Assembly (NCBI GenBank): GCA_964442735.1
Contig: CAYUAP010000008.1
Location: 1 to 64,000 of the forward strand
Direction of reading: 5' to 3'
Source of the DNA: JAUNBG01 sp964442735
Lineage (GTDB): Bacteria; Planctomycetota; Planctomycetia; Pirellulales; Thermoguttaceae
Length of the DNA: 64,000 bases
Of the stretch, positions 52,243 to 62,239 are shown one piece after another. A model generated the notes under the pieces. It saw only the letters and a program-made list of their open reading frames with translations, searched no databases and was not told the DNA's origin. The position numbers and the translations under genes were made by a program. Position 1 is the first letter of the stretch, and every line of letters begins with the position of its first letter.

Positions 52243-55200
52243 TCATTCCAAAGTTGGGTAGACTTTTTCTGCGCGTAATTGTTTTTCACCATTTTCTTTT
52301 TCATAGACACCATAAAAATTAGAGAGCAAATCAAGCCATATTGTAATACACTTCATTTCCGTATCGGTCAAATGAACATCATGATGACCGTCTTTTAACT
52401 GTCGATAGAGTTTTGACGCGAGTGCGCCGAATTTACCGGGAGTTGTTCGCAAGGGATCACCATAATCATAAAAGGCATAACCACCGCCCACAAGATTATT
52501 ATAGGAGGCATAAAATTTATTTTTGACAGGATCTCTATGTAAATTGGGAGCTCCTTTTTTCTGACTCTCCGATTTATCATGACATTCGATACAATTTTTT
52601 TCCAAAACAGGTTGGACCAATTCGGGAAAATTCATGGGATTGGAGCCATTTGGTTCCTTCAGGAGTCGGGACGGAGCTCTGGTCAGAGCCCGGGAGGAGG
52701 CCGGAAGTGTAAAAGCCTGATGTTTTTGTTCGTGACATCCAATACAGGTCAAATGTTCTCCTTCCTTGAGACTGGTACCACTTCGCATCGATTGGACCGC
52801 CAATCCATTCTCGTCCAGAGCCTGGAAATAGATTTCAATATTTGCCGGAACAGTGAAATGGGCACTTCCATCTTCTTCGACAGGAACGACACCCAACGAG
52901 CCACGGGCAAGATTGACCGAATCAAGAGAACTCTTTTCCCGATATCCTGTTTCATGGGGCGGATAACCGGATGGTACAGACATACAATAAACCTGAACGA
53001 CACGTAATGCCTTAATTTTCATTTTCGGCGGCAGGGGCTTCAGGCTTTCATAAACATTGGAAATGGAGATGGTAGCTTCCGGACGAGGCGCATTAAAATC
53101 GGTTGGTGGTTTGACGTACGGCTGATGAACGATCTGATCGTTTGTCTGTAACGCAGGAACAAACGGCGGCTTTTTTCGTGCGATGAAAGGAATGGGACTG
53201 GCACATCCGATATCAGGATCACGATAGATTAATTCCCGATTGCCTATGGAATCGGCTAAATAAATACCGTAATCTCCACGAAGCATTTTTCCCCCTTGCA
53301 CGCCACGGCCCGGCAACATACCGAAATCGGCAACAGCCAAAAAGAGCGATTCAGACAAGGGCCAGGGCATTCCCCAGACCTGGCCACCGTTCTGACTCTC
53401 CGGAAAACCGGCGTCCGGAGTCAATCGTTTAACAGGTCCCATGGCATCGTCGTCCAGAACCTGGGGATCGATCAGAATAATAGAACCATAACATTGACCA
53501 TGATGGGGACCTGCTGTTGCAATATATTTCGGGGAATCGGGAATCGCGCGAACATCCAGTTCCGAATCGGCACGTAAATGTCGCGGTGAAAAATTACCAT
53601 GGACAGACCGCGGGTCGCGCCCATCCAACGATGTTATCCACGGATGGTGCGCAATACATCCGAACCGATCTATATAGTCCCATCGTGTCCAAATAATTCT
53701 TCCGTCGTTCGTAACACTGGGATTCCATTCATTGGTTTCATGATAACTCAAACAGCGTATCTTTGATCCGTCTTCGTTCATGTCGAAGAGAGTATAGTTT
53801 GGGCAGTCCCGTCCGCAACGGAGATATCCACCACGCCGTTCGGAAGTAAATGCCATTCGACCATTCGGTAAAAAACAGGGATCGAAATCATTCCAGGTTC
53901 CATCGGTCAACATATGTAATCGACTTCCATCGGCCCGGCATGAAAACAGATGATAACAACGTCCAATATCGGTGTGTCCTCTTGTTAAATCGATATGGTC
54001 AATATGCTTCGTACTTCCCGTACACTCAACATAGGCAAAAGAGATGCGGTCACCCTCAAAAGAAAGATCTGGTGATAGAAAAGAGCCTCCCTCCAATACC
54101 TGTCCCTGAAGACGACTTTTATTTTCAACTTTTTTATTCTGCAATATATTTTCCGCCTTGGGTGAATAGGAAATATCAAACGGATGATTCAAGACAAAAA
54201 GTCCACCACCAGGTACTGCCGATCTGCCGTAAAACTGATCGCAAATATGATTGAAATTGGAACGATTCTTTTTAACGAAGAGAAGACGGTCAAAATCTAT
54301 TTCCGGACGGGAGAACATTAAGAGTCGGCGTAAAACAGCTCCATCATAGAACAGACGGAAACGATCTTCCAGAGTCTTGACCGTTTTGGAACGTTTTCGC
54401 AGATTTGTCAATGTCAAATCCGCCTTTTGGAGGGAGGTATTGTCTTTCAATGTTTCGACTTCCGATTGCCGAAGTTCTTCAAGAAGAGCCGTTAGACGCC
54501 GTAACTGAACATCGTTGGGGGTTTCATCGGAGTCAAGTATCAAGGCCTGCTCGTTGGCCGTTTCGTTTCGGATCGCTTGATAATAGGGTTTTCGTGTCAG
54601 TTCACGAACGATATCATTATATTCATCGACAAGACATTTACCGTAGATGGACAGTTGTGGTGTCCCTTGTTGTTCTCCTTCCCTGTTCGTTATTCCGGGC
54701 AGGGTATCCAACCACAATGGTCGATTCTTCTCCATAGGAATCAGATCTGCATCCAAAACCTCTGGTACGGAAGTGAATCGAACCCCATCCGACAACAATT
54801 CCAATTCGACAATAGACGCAAACGGACGTCCTTCGACCTCCTTCAGTACCTTAAAAGTTACATATCGGCCAGTACCCGGCCTGGAGAACCTGACCGTCTG
54901 GGAAAGATCGTTATTTTGGAGAACACCGGAAATAACCGGCTCTCCCGGCTTGTCCGGAACATCGGACAGATAAAAAGCAAATTCGGCGATTCGGCCATTG
55001 GAATTATCGATTCGCGGAGTGTAAATAAAACCGTTTAATGTATATTTATCCTTTAAATCGATTTGTAATTCACATGGAAATGGAGCTCCGGTTTCATGAC
55101 CGTTTGACGACTTCGCCTTCGAATGTTCCCGATTACAGCCATAATTATAACCACAGGAGATGGGAATTGGGTTCTGCAGGTCCGTTCGTGCAGGGGCACT

Positions 55201-55410
55201 AAACTGATTGTGCCACATCGTCTTTGGATCGTGGTCCATAGCTCGCCAGGCTTCGTAACCGACATTGGCACTATCAGCCTTTACCTCGACCTTAACGGAT
55301 TTCATGTTCTTCGGAATATCTGTTTCGGCAAAGCCTGGTTCGCTCCAAGCCAAGTATACTGCCAAAATAAATAATATCATTAAATCCAAATTCAACCGTC
55401 TTTCAGACAT
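52243..55410 (-). CDS. Secreted diheme propeller protein with discoidin-like N-terminal domain, hydrazine-synthase-alpha-like
   Basis: The 1055-residue protein has a signal peptide (LDLMILFILAVYLAWSEPGFA). A region of about 170 residues like an F5/8-type C carbohydrate-binding domain follows (AWRAMDHDPKTMWHN, LNGFIYTPR, GRYVTFKVL). A helical linker leads to a propeller region (LSYHETNEWNPSVTNDGR, TRWDYIDRFGC, VHGNFSPRHL). Two heme c sites follow, CIGCH (889-893) and CIECH (940-944), with the end ITIWLDLLSNFYGVY. It is a longer paralogue of the protein at 18699-21161. The family includes the anammox hydrazine synthase alpha subunit, but the beta and gamma subunits are not here. A periplasmic or surface redox protein is inferred. 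Confidence 0.78.
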   Translation of the reverse strand: MSERRLNLDLMILFILAVYLAWSEPGFAETDIPKNMKSVKVEVKADSANVGYEAWRAMDHDPKTMWHNQFSAPARTDLQNPIPISCGYNYGCNREHSKAKSSNGHETGAPFPCELQIDLKDKYTLNGFIYTPRIDNSNGRIAEFAFYLSDVPDKPGEPVISGVLQNNDLSQTVRFSRPGTGRYVTFKVLKEVEGRPFASIVELELLSDGVRFTSVPEVLDADLIPMEKNRPLWLDTLPGITNREGEQQGTPQLSIYGKCLVDEYNDIVRELTRKPYYQAIRNETANEQALILDSDETPNDVQLRRLTALLEELRQSEVETLKDNTSLQKADLTLTNLRKRSKTVKTLEDRFRLFYDGAVLRRLLMFSRPEIDFDRLLFVKKNRSNFNHICDQFYGRSAVPGGGLFVLNHPFDISYSPKAENILQNKKVENKSRLQGQVLEGGSFLSPDLSFEGDRISFAYVECTGSTKHIDHIDLTRGHTDIGRCYHLFSCRADGSRLHMLTDGTWNDFDPCFLPNGRMAFTSERRGGYLRCGRDCPNYTLFDMNEDGSKIRCLSYHETNEWNPSVTNDGRIIWTRWDYIDRFGCIAHHPWITSLDGRDPRSVHGNFSPRHLRADSELDVRAIPDSPKYIATAGPHHGQCYGSIILIDPQVLDDDAMGPVKRLTPDAGFPESQNGGQVWGMPWPLSESLFLAVADFGMLPGRGVQGGKMLRGDYGIYLADSIGNRELIYRDPDIGCASPIPFIARKKPPFVPALQTNDQIVHQPYVKPPTDFNAPRPEATISISNVYESLKPLPPKMKIKALRVVQVYCMSVPSGYPPHETGYREKSSLDSVNLARGSLGVVPVEEDGSAHFTVPANIEIYFQALDENGLAVQSMRSGTSLKEGEHLTCIGCHEQKHQAFTLPASSRALTRAPSRLLKEPNGSNPMNFPELVQPVLEKNCIECHDKSESQKKGAPNLHRDPVKNKFYASYNNLVGGGYAFYDYGDPLRTTPGKFGALASKLYRQLKDGHHDVHLTDTEMKCITIWLDLLSNFYGVYEKENGEKQLRAEKVYPTLE

Positions 55411-55583
55411 ATAAAATCTCCTTGATAATATTTCAGGTGTTATTTCCTATTCTATTTATACAGATCTATTTATACAGACAATATCCATTTTACAGGAATT
55501 GATATTGGATGTCAATAAATTTATAATTCGCGGGTAGTCAAGATATTTTTATTTTCACACAGAGGGAATGTCGGCAATGGTCC

Positions 55584-55611
55584 TTGAGTTATTTGACAAA
55601 ATTGATATAAT
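55584..55611 (+). promoter_or_regulatory. Candidate promoter for ileS
   Basis: TTGAGT (55584-55589) and TATAAT (55606-55611, perfect) are spaced 16 bp apart, 70 bp before the ileS ATG. A second possible pair, TTGACA at 55593 with TAGAAT at 55614, overlaps it with a 15-bp spacer. In the same gap, TCTATTTATACAGA is duplicated near 55452-55480. Confidence 0.45.
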
Positions 55612-55681
55612 CATAGAATCGTAATATTCTATCAAAATATTACGTTAAGAACAGTTACCGATAGAAATGGGAAAATGACAA

Positions 55682-58600
55682 ATGGAATCAGAACAGACGA
55701 GGGAATTACAAGCGGGCGCGGAAGCGTCGGGGCAAGGAACAGGAACAAATTTTTCCAAGGAGGAAGAGCGCTTAATTATACAATGGCGTGACAATCATAT
55801 TTGGGAGAAATCACTGGAGCGTCGGCGGAAAAACAATAGAGGGACCTTTGTTTTCTACGAAGGACCTCCAACCGCCAATGGACTTCCCCATCCGGGGCAC
55901 TGCCTGACACGAGCAATTAAAGATCTTTACCCACGATATAAATCCATGAAGGGTTTTTTGTGTGAACGAAAAGCCGGTTGGGATACCCATGGACTTCCAG
56001 TCGAAGTCGAAGTTTGCAAGGAAATGAAGATTCATTCGAAGGAACAGATCGAAGAATTTGGAATTGAACCATTCGTCCATCGTTGTGTAGAAAATGTATT
56101 TCGATATACCCAACAATGGGAGCATCTGACGGAACGACTTGGTTTTTGGATCAATTTGGACGAAGCGTATGTAACCTATCATCGTTCCTATGTTGAGAGT
56201 GTTTGGTGGGCACTCAAGACGTTGTTCGATCAAGGACTTCTCTATCAGGGGCATAAAATCATCTGGTGGTGGGCGCAGGGAGGGACCGCGCTCTCTTCCG
56301 GCGAAGTGGGACAGGGCTATAAAGAAGTAGCGGATCCGAGTGTTTTCGTTCGTTTTCCGTTATTAAACGAAAATCATGATCCACGACTGGAGAATACGGA
56401 CCTGTTGGTCTGGACGACAACCCCGTGGACCCTGCCGAGTAATCAGTTTGCTGCGGTTCATCCGGAGTTGGAGTATTCGATTATCAGTCTGCCCGATATG
56501 GGACACAACCTGATTGTTGCCTCCGCATTGGTTAAGACCATTGCGGCCAAGGTCAAAAAGGAAGCAACTGTTTTAGGAACAATATCCGGTAAAGAATTAA
56601 TAGGACTGCGATACGTACCTCCCTTCGACTATTACTATAAAACAATGGGCAACAAGCAGGGAACTCTTTTGGACGGAACCCGTGAATATCTGTCATGGCG
56701 TGTTTGTCCGGCCGATTTCGTTACTACCGAGTCAGGTACAGGTCTTGTTCACGAGGCGCCAGCTTTTGGGGAAGTTGACTTCGATCTTTTAGTGAAGGAA
56801 CAAGGACGTTTTAAGCCGGGCGAAGGTCCCGAATTGATCTGTGCCGTTGCTCCGAACGGAACCTTTACGGAGGAAGTCCCGGACTACCAGGGCCGTTGGG
56901 TCAAGGACTGTGATAAAGATATCTATCGTAATTTAAAAGATCGGGGTATTCTCTTCCTTCAAGAGCAATATATTCACGAATATCCCTTCTGCTGGCGATC
57001 GCCGTCAGATCCACTAATTCAGTATCCACGTCAGAGCTGGTTTATCAAGACGCGTCAATACCGGGATAAAATGCTGTCCAATAACGATAAAATCGGCTGG
57101 ATGCCCGAGCATATCAAGAAAGGTCGTTTCGGTAATTTTCTAGCCTCGAATATTGACTGGGCACTTTCACGGGAACGATATTGGGGGACACCACTTCCGA
57201 TTTGGGTCTGCGAGGAAACCGGATATCAGGAAGCCATTTCCAATTATGACGAACTTCTGGCGAAGAAGGGAATCACAGGAACGGAAGTCTGGCAGAACGC
57301 TTATAACAAGGCCAAACAGGACGCTGGAGACAAATGGACCGAGGCGGAAGAGGAAATTTGGGGACATCTAAAGGTACACAAGCCCTATATTGACGCCATA
57401 ACGTACGAGTCCCCCAAGGCTCCTGGTAAACGAATGCGCCGCGTAACAGAGGTTATCGACTGCTGGTTCGATTCCGGTTCCATGCCATTCGCACAATTCG
57501 GCTATCCCAATAAAGAAGGATCCAAGGAACTGTTCGAGAAAAATTTCCCCGCCGACTTTATTAGCGAGGCTATTGACCAAACCCGAGGCTGGTTCTATTC
57601 GCAACTGGCAATTAGTACTCTTTTGTTTTCCGATAAAAAAGAATTTCCACACCCCTTCCGAAACTGTATTGTTCTCGGTCTCATGCTCGGGGAAGACGGT
57701 CAGAAAATGTCGAAATCACTTCGAAACTACCGTGAACCCCAGGAGATCTTCGATAAATTCGGAGCGGACGCGCTTCGTTGGTATTTTTATGCAAATCAAA
57801 CGCCCTGGACCTCTATCCGTTACAGTGAAGCTGCGATTCGGGACAGTATGCCGGAATTCATGATTCGATTGTGGAACGTCTGTTCCTTTTTCGATGTCTA
57901 TAGCAAGATCGACCATTTCAATCCATCTCAATTTATAGATTCAAATGTATTGGAACAGGCAGGAGGTGATTTAACTCCAGCCGTTTTCCAATCGGCCGCC
58001 CACTCGCAATCGCCCTGGCGTCCCTATCAGGAACGAATGGAACTTGATCGTTGGATCATTAGTGAACTCAACAAGATGATAGAGGTTGTTACAGATCGTA
58101 TGGATCATTACGATCATTTTGCGGCCTGTGCGAAGATCAACGAATTTGTCGATTCACTCTCCAACTGGTATGTTCGCCGAAGTCGGGACCGATTCTGGTC
58201 GGGAGAAGAACTTCATTCGAAGGCGGACGCCTATTGGACTCTTTACGAATGCCTGGTTACGTTGTCGAAGATCATTGCCCCGTTTGTACCGTTCCTATCG
58301 GAACGAATTTGGCATTTACTGGTCGTGGAACCATTTGGAAACAAAGTCTTGGAGAGCGTTCATTTTAGCGATTACCCCCAGGCGGAAAAAGACACAATCG
58401 ACGAGCATCTCTCGGAGCAAATGGTACTGGTACGCGAGATTGTATCCCTGGGGCGAAATGCCCGTATGGGAGCCAAATTAAAAGTACGTCAGCCTTTAGC
58501 CGCAATAGAAGTTGTTCTTTCAGACCAGAGTAAAACGGAAGAGCTTCTTCCTAAAGTGGAATTAATGAAGGAAGAACTGAATGTCAAGGAGATCCATTTT

Positions 58601-59158
58601 ATCGAACGAGCAGATCAATATATTGGTTATTCGATTATCCCGGACTTTAAGAAGTTGGGTCCCAAATTGGGGAAACGTCTTCCGGGTATTAAGGCGGCCT
58701 TGAATCAGGTGGACGGGGCGGCACTGTTACAGGAGATGGAAAAGAACGGTCATATCGTTCTCGAACTGGCCGATGGTCCTGTAGAACTCAATTCAGAAGA
58801 GATTCAGATTCGTCTCCTGCCGAAGCCGGGTTTCGCGGCGGCCCAAGGGGAGGATGTCGTTGCTATTTTATCAACGGAACTAACCGAGTCCCTTTTGTGC
58901 GAAGGGCGAGCACGAGAACTGGTCCGACTAATTCAGGATCGTCGAAAAGATGTTCAGTGCGACTATACGGATCGTATTAAAATCGGAATTGTCACCTCTT
59001 CCGATAAAATATCCGAGGCCATTCGTCAATTCGGTAATTATATTACAGGGGAGACATTAACCACGTCTTTGGAATTAAAGGCATTGGATAATATTGAGTC
59101 CGTTTCCGCCAAAGTTGACGGAGAGACCTTGGATCTCTATTTAGAAAGAGTAAAATAA
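55682..59158 (+). CDS. ileS: Isoleucine--tRNA ligase, eukaryote-like type
   Basis: This class I aminoacyl-tRNA synthetase charges tRNA-Ile with isoleucine. The 1158-residue length and motif details (YEGPPTANGLPHPGH with the HIGH-type signature at 70-73, KAGWDTHGLPVEVEV, KMSKS at 675-679) fit the type 2 or eukaryote-like IleRS. Many environmental bacteria carry that form, and it is usually less sensitive to mupirocin. The editing domain (LVWTTTPWTLPSN, GTGLVHEAPAFGEVDF) is intact. A C-terminal anticodon and tail region ends LDLYLERVK without the zinc cluster seen in the short bacterial form. purN follows 40 bp later. Confidence 0.96.
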   Translation: MESEQTRELQAGAEASGQGTGTNFSKEEERLIIQWRDNHIWEKSLERRRKNNRGTFVFYEGPPTANGLPHPGHCLTRAIKDLYPRYKSMKGFLCERKAGWDTHGLPVEVEVCKEMKIHSKEQIEEFGIEPFVHRCVENVFRYTQQWEHLTERLGFWINLDEAYVTYHRSYVESVWWALKTLFDQGLLYQGHKIIWWWAQGGTALSSGEVGQGYKEVADPSVFVRFPLLNENHDPRLENTDLLVWTTTPWTLPSNQFAAVHPELEYSIISLPDMGHNLIVASALVKTIAAKVKKEATVLGTISGKELIGLRYVPPFDYYYKTMGNKQGTLLDGTREYLSWRVCPADFVTTESGTGLVHEAPAFGEVDFDLLVKEQGRFKPGEGPELICAVAPNGTFTEEVPDYQGRWVKDCDKDIYRNLKDRGILFLQEQYIHEYPFCWRSPSDPLIQYPRQSWFIKTRQYRDKMLSNNDKIGWMPEHIKKGRFGNFLASNIDWALSRERYWGTPLPIWVCEETGYQEAISNYDELLAKKGITGTEVWQNAYNKAKQDAGDKWTEAEEEIWGHLKVHKPYIDAITYESPKAPGKRMRRVTEVIDCWFDSGSMPFAQFGYPNKEGSKELFEKNFPADFISEAIDQTRGWFYSQLAISTLLFSDKKEFPHPFRNCIVLGLMLGEDGQKMSKSLRNYREPQEIFDKFGADALRWYFYANQTPWTSIRYSEAAIRDSMPEFMIRLWNVCSFFDVYSKIDHFNPSQFIDSNVLEQAGGDLTPAVFQSAAHSQSPWRPYQERMELDRWIISELNKMIEVVTDRMDHYDHFAACAKINEFVDSLSNWYVRRSRDRFWSGEELHSKADAYWTLYECLVTLSKIIAPFVPFLSERIWHLLVVEPFGNKVLESVHFSDYPQAEKDTIDEHLSEQMVLVREIVSLGRNARMGAKLKVRQPLAAIEVVLSDQSKTEELLPKVELMKEELNVKEIHFIERADQYIGYSIIPDFKKLGPKLGKRLPGIKAALNQVDGAALLQEMEKNGHIVLELADGPVELNSEEIQIRLLPKPGFAAAQGEDVVAILSTELTESLLCEGRARELVRLIQDRRKDVQCDYTDRIKIGIVTSSDKISEAIRQFGNYITGETLTTSLELKALDNIESVSAKVDGETLDLYLERVK

Positions 59159-59198
59159 CAAGTTTTAGATCGTATACCAACATCTTGAGGAGAAAAAA

Positions 59199-59837
59199 AT
59201 GCCGGAAAAGAAACTTCCGATTGCGGTATTGATATCGGGAACAGGCCGTTCGCTTCACAATCTAATAGAGAAGATCCATCAGGGGACGCTGGATTGTGAA
59301 ATTCGTCTGGTCATATCAAGTTCAAAAATGGCCAAGGGACTTCAATATGCGGAAGAGGCCAATATTCCATTAATGGTAATAGAGCAGAACAATTATACGA
59401 CACGACAGGAATTCAGTAGTGCGGTGTTTGCCGCGTGTCGAGATGCTAAAGTTGACTACGTAGCTATGGCGGGATATATGAAATTACTTTATATTCCACC
59501 TGATTTTATCAATCGTGTACTGAATATTCATCCCTCCTTGATACCGTCCTTTTCCGGTAAAGGATATTATGGCAATATAGTCCATCAAAAAGCAATGGAC
59601 TATGGAGTTAAAATATCGGGATGTACGGTTCATTTTGTGGATAACGAATATGATGCTGGCCCCGTTATTCTCCAAAAGCCTGTTCCTGTTTTGGAAAACG
59701 ATACCGTTCAGGCCCTGAATGATCGTGTATTTTATGAAGCCGAATGTATTGCCTATCCGGAAACACTTCAGTTGATCGCCCAAGGACGGGTCAGTGTGGA
59801 AGGACGACGCGTTCATATTGCGGAAAAGAAACCCTGA
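59199..59837 (+). CDS. purN: Phosphoribosylglycinamide formyltransferase PurN
   Basis: PurN transfers a formyl group from 10-formyl-tetrahydrofolate to GAR, the third step of purine synthesis. It uses the folate made by FolD, and its product goes to PurL/PurQ, both encoded in this window. The 212-residue protein shows AVLISGTGRSLHNLI (phosphate loop), NIHPSLIPSFSGKGYYG with the catalytic Asn and His, and GCTVHFVDNEYDAGPVILQ with the third catalytic Asp. GAGGAG precedes the ATG. Its position after ileS looks incidental. Confidence 0.95.
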   Translation: MPEKKLPIAVLISGTGRSLHNLIEKIHQGTLDCEIRLVISSSKMAKGLQYAEEANIPLMVIEQNNYTTRQEFSSAVFAACRDAKVDYVAMAGYMKLLYIPPDFINRVLNIHPSLIPSFSGKGYYGNIVHQKAMDYGVKISGCTVHFVDNEYDAGPVILQKPVPVLENDTVQALNDRVFYEAECIAYPETLQLIAQGRVSVEGRRVHIAEKKP

Positions 59838-59852
59838 TAACCAGATAAAAAA

Positions 59853-60097
59853 GATAACCGTTCACGGATATAAAGTCAAACAACGGATATAAAGTGAAAC
59901 AACGGATATAATGTGGAACAACGGATAACACTGATTTTCACGGATAGTTTTTAGTAAACAAACTTTTTTATGATAAATATTATTTATTATAATAGAAAAA
60001 AATGTTTATTTGTTATTGTAAAATATTGTATTTTACGGCAGACTGTCTGTATTTATCCGTGGGATCCCTGGTTCCAAAATCGTTCGTGAATGGTTAC
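59853..60097 (-). mobile_element. Family-2 miniature element with expanded left end
   Basis: The copy is inverted. It starts GATAACCGTTCACGGATA and carries three copies of a CAACGGATATAAAGTGAAA-type unit. It continues with CACTGATTTTCACGGATAG, the AT-rich core and GTAAAATATTGTATTTTAC, and ends CGTTCGTGAATGGTTAC. GATAACCAGATAAAAA-like repeats flank it on both sides and reach the start codon at 60141. Confidence 0.75.
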
Positions 60098-60140
60098 TAA
60101 AAAAGATAGCCAGATAAAAAGAATAGCCAGATAAAAAAAG

Positions 60141-60971
60141 ATGACCAGCCAAGAGAAGATAACCAGACAAGAGAATCAACCCTCCCAAAGCGAAAAAGCA
60201 AGTTCACTTCCCTCAACAGAAGCGTTTCTCGATCATGGCAAATTGACAGAAGCCTATTACGAGGCGGCACAGGAGGCGTTTGATAATGCCGAATACGAAG
60301 AAGCCCTGAATTTTTACGATCAGGCGCTTAACGAAAATTCCCATCATCTTCCATCTTTAATTGGACGTGCGGAACTCTATCTGGATTTTGATCTCGCCGA
60401 TAAAGCGCGTCAGGATATTGATCGTATATTTCAGGAGAATCCAACTTCCCCGGAAGGGCTTTTATTGGAAGGAAATCTTTTCCGTTATCATGGTCATTTT
60501 GAAACGGCCATTGATCGCTATAATCAGTTATTGAAACAGGATCACAAAAACATTAAGGCGTTATATGCCCGTGCCATAGCCTTTGATCTGGCGGGCCAGA
60601 GCAAGGAGGCACTAACTGATTTAGATTCCTGTATTCTTCAGCAGCCGGAATTTATTTCGGCCTGGTACGATAGAGGTGTTTTTTACGCCGAAAACGAAGA
60701 ATGGGAGAAGGCCATAGCCGATTATACCCATGTTCTGGAACAGGATCCCAAATTTGTTCAAGCCTGGGTGACCCGGGGAGATGCCCTATCGGTCTTGCGA
60801 CGATTCCCGGAAGCTCTGGCTGATTTTAAGAAGGCGCTGGAACTTGAACCGGAAAACGGGATGATCTATTATTATCGGTCGCTTGTTTATTCCGATATGT
60901 GCGAGAAGAAAAAAGCGAAGGACGATTACCAAAAGGCATTAACATTGGGATATAATCCGGAAGAGCCATGA
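60141..60971 (+). CDS. Tetratricopeptide repeat protein
   Basis: The 276-residue protein has about six TPR units from residue 40 onward (AYYEAAQEAFDNAEYEEALNF, PSLIGRAELYLDFDLADKA, AWYDRGVFYAENEEWEKAIA, YYYRSLVYSDMCEKKKAKD). Such units form a helical scaffold for protein binding. There is no signal peptide, so it is cytosolic. The first 35 residues are a Gln/Ser/Glu-rich leader, partly derived from the repeat-flanking AGATAACCAG sequence, so the true start may lie later. Its stop overlaps the start of the response regulator gene by 4 bp, which implies coupled translation and a possible partnership. Confidence 0.85.
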   Translation: MTSQEKITRQENQPSQSEKASSLPSTEAFLDHGKLTEAYYEAAQEAFDNAEYEEALNFYDQALNENSHHLPSLIGRAELYLDFDLADKARQDIDRIFQENPTSPEGLLLEGNLFRYHGHFETAIDRYNQLLKQDHKNIKALYARAIAFDLAGQSKEALTDLDSCILQQPEFISAWYDRGVFYAENEEWEKAIADYTHVLEQDPKFVQAWVTRGDALSVLRRFPEALADFKKALELEPENGMIYYYRSLVYSDMCEKKKAKDDYQKALTLGYNPEEP

Positions 60972-61600
60972 CAATACAGTTAATGATAGCGGAAACACGT
61001 CCTGTCGTTCGAGCCGGTCTGATTTCATTTTTACAGGGGGCCGACATTTATCTTCTTGGAGAGGCGGGAACCGGCGACCAATTATTTCAAAAGGCAATTC
61101 AATTACAGCCGGACGTCATTCTGATGGACATATGGTTTCCGGATGAAACCGGTTTTGCAACAGTGCAACGTTTACGTGCCAGTAATTGGACGGGCAAGAT
61201 AATTATATTCAGTTCGGACGACCGGATCACCAATTTGGCACGTGCCAAGGCAATAGGAGTCGATAGTTGGTTTTCCACAAGGATAACACGAGGAGAATTG
61301 ATTCGTATGCTCCGTTTAGTAGCGGAAGGGGCAGACGTGGAGTTATCATCTGGCGAATTACGTCGTGTATTGGGTATAATGAAGAAGGTTCGTAATGAAA
61401 AACTTGGTGTATTAACTTCGCGGGAAAAACAGGTTTTGTACCATATTACACTCGGGTTAAGTAACAAGGAAATAGCAGCCACCCTTAATTTGAGTCGCGA
61501 GACCATAAAGGAACATGTCTGTAACATTCTTCGGAAGCTGGATGTACGCGATCGTACCGAAGCTGCTGTCTGGGCGGTCAAAAATAATATTATTATTTAA
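60968..61600 (+). CDS. NarL/FixJ-type response regulator with atypical receiver domain
   Basis: The 210-residue protein has an N-terminal receiver (REC) and a C-terminal LuxR-type helix-turn-helix. The HTH region reads LTSREKQVLYHITLGLSNKEI and LSRETIKEHVCNILRKL, and is fully typical of DNA-binding regulators. In the receiver the phosphorylation Asp is kept (D54 in LMDIWFP). However, the usual acidic pair is reduced to E9 in IAETRP, and the conserved Lys 50 residues after the Asp is T104 (WFSTRIT). Such receivers often work without normal phosphorelay. No histidine kinase is adjacent. It overlaps the TPR gene by ATGA. Confidence 0.88.
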   Translation: MTIQLMIAETRPVVRAGLISFLQGADIYLLGEAGTGDQLFQKAIQLQPDVILMDIWFPDETGFATVQRLRASNWTGKIIIFSSDDRITNLARAKAIGVDSWFSTRITRGELIRMLRLVAEGADVELSSGELRRVLGIMKKVRNEKLGVLTSREKQVLYHITLGLSNKEIAATLNLSRETIKEHVCNILRKLDVRDRTEAAVWAVKNNIII

Positions 61601-61753
61601 AATTTTTTATTTTGTATATTGCTTTTATTCTTTATTTTTGTTATGCTTGTAGAACAGGAGTTGGAAAATCCTGTTTTTTTAAAAAGTTTGGTCAATGTCT
61701 GGAGCTATCCAACGTTTTTTGATTAAAAATAGAACTTGAAGAGGAATTTAAAA

Positions 61754-62116
61754 ATGAGTAGTGATTCAAGAGTCCGTATAATGGTTCATTACAATGAAGA
61801 TGCCGCAATTGCATCTTGCCTGGATACAAAATTAAGCGATGAAATTGGTATTCAAGCCTGGGGCGATGAACTGTACAAATTACTGGAAAACCATAAAGGA
61901 CATAAACTGGTCGTGAATTTTCAGAATGTGGTTTTTATGTCGAGTTCTGCTCTTCGTGTATTAATTACATTAAGCAATAAGACCAAGTCAAAAGGAATAG
62001 CACTTGGTTTATGTGGCATCAATGACAACATAATGGAGGCATTTCGTATAACACGTCTTGACACTATGTTTGTGATCAAAAAAACGGAAATAGAAGCTAT
62101 TAAGGCTTTAAAGTAA
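61754..62116 (+). CDS. STAS-domain anti-sigma factor antagonist
   Basis: The start is set at ATG 61754, nine bases after AGAGGA; the frame is open six codons upstream from a TTG. The 120-residue product is a single STAS domain: HKLVVNFQNVVFMSSSALRVLI carries the serine normally phosphorylated by the partner kinase, and GIALGLCGINDNIMEAFRITRLDTMF is the usual second half. In SpoIIAA/RsbV systems the unphosphorylated form releases a sigma factor from its anti-sigma kinase. The likely partner kinase is 123 bp downstream. No sigma factor or PP2C phosphatase gene lies in the window. Confidence 0.88.
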   Translation: MSSDSRVRIMVHYNEDAAIASCLDTKLSDEIGIQAWGDELYKLLENHKGHKLVVNFQNVVFMSSSALRVLITLSNKTKSKGIALGLCGINDNIMEAFRITRLDTMFVIKKTEIEAIKALK

Positions 62117-62239
62117 ACAGTATATGTTATATGGACTAATTGAAACAGGATGAAAAGGTTCGGAAGGATCGATAGAAATCCTGTTCTAAAACGGTTCCCC
62201 AATAATCCGAAATAGATCTCTTGTCGGGAGAAATGCCTT

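Noticed and set aside
18699..55410. Interpretation of the diheme proteins as evidence for anammox metabolism
   Set aside because: Only alpha-like paralogues are present. Hydrazine synthase beta/gamma and hydrazine dehydrogenase are not seen, and the family is common in non-anammox planctomycetes.
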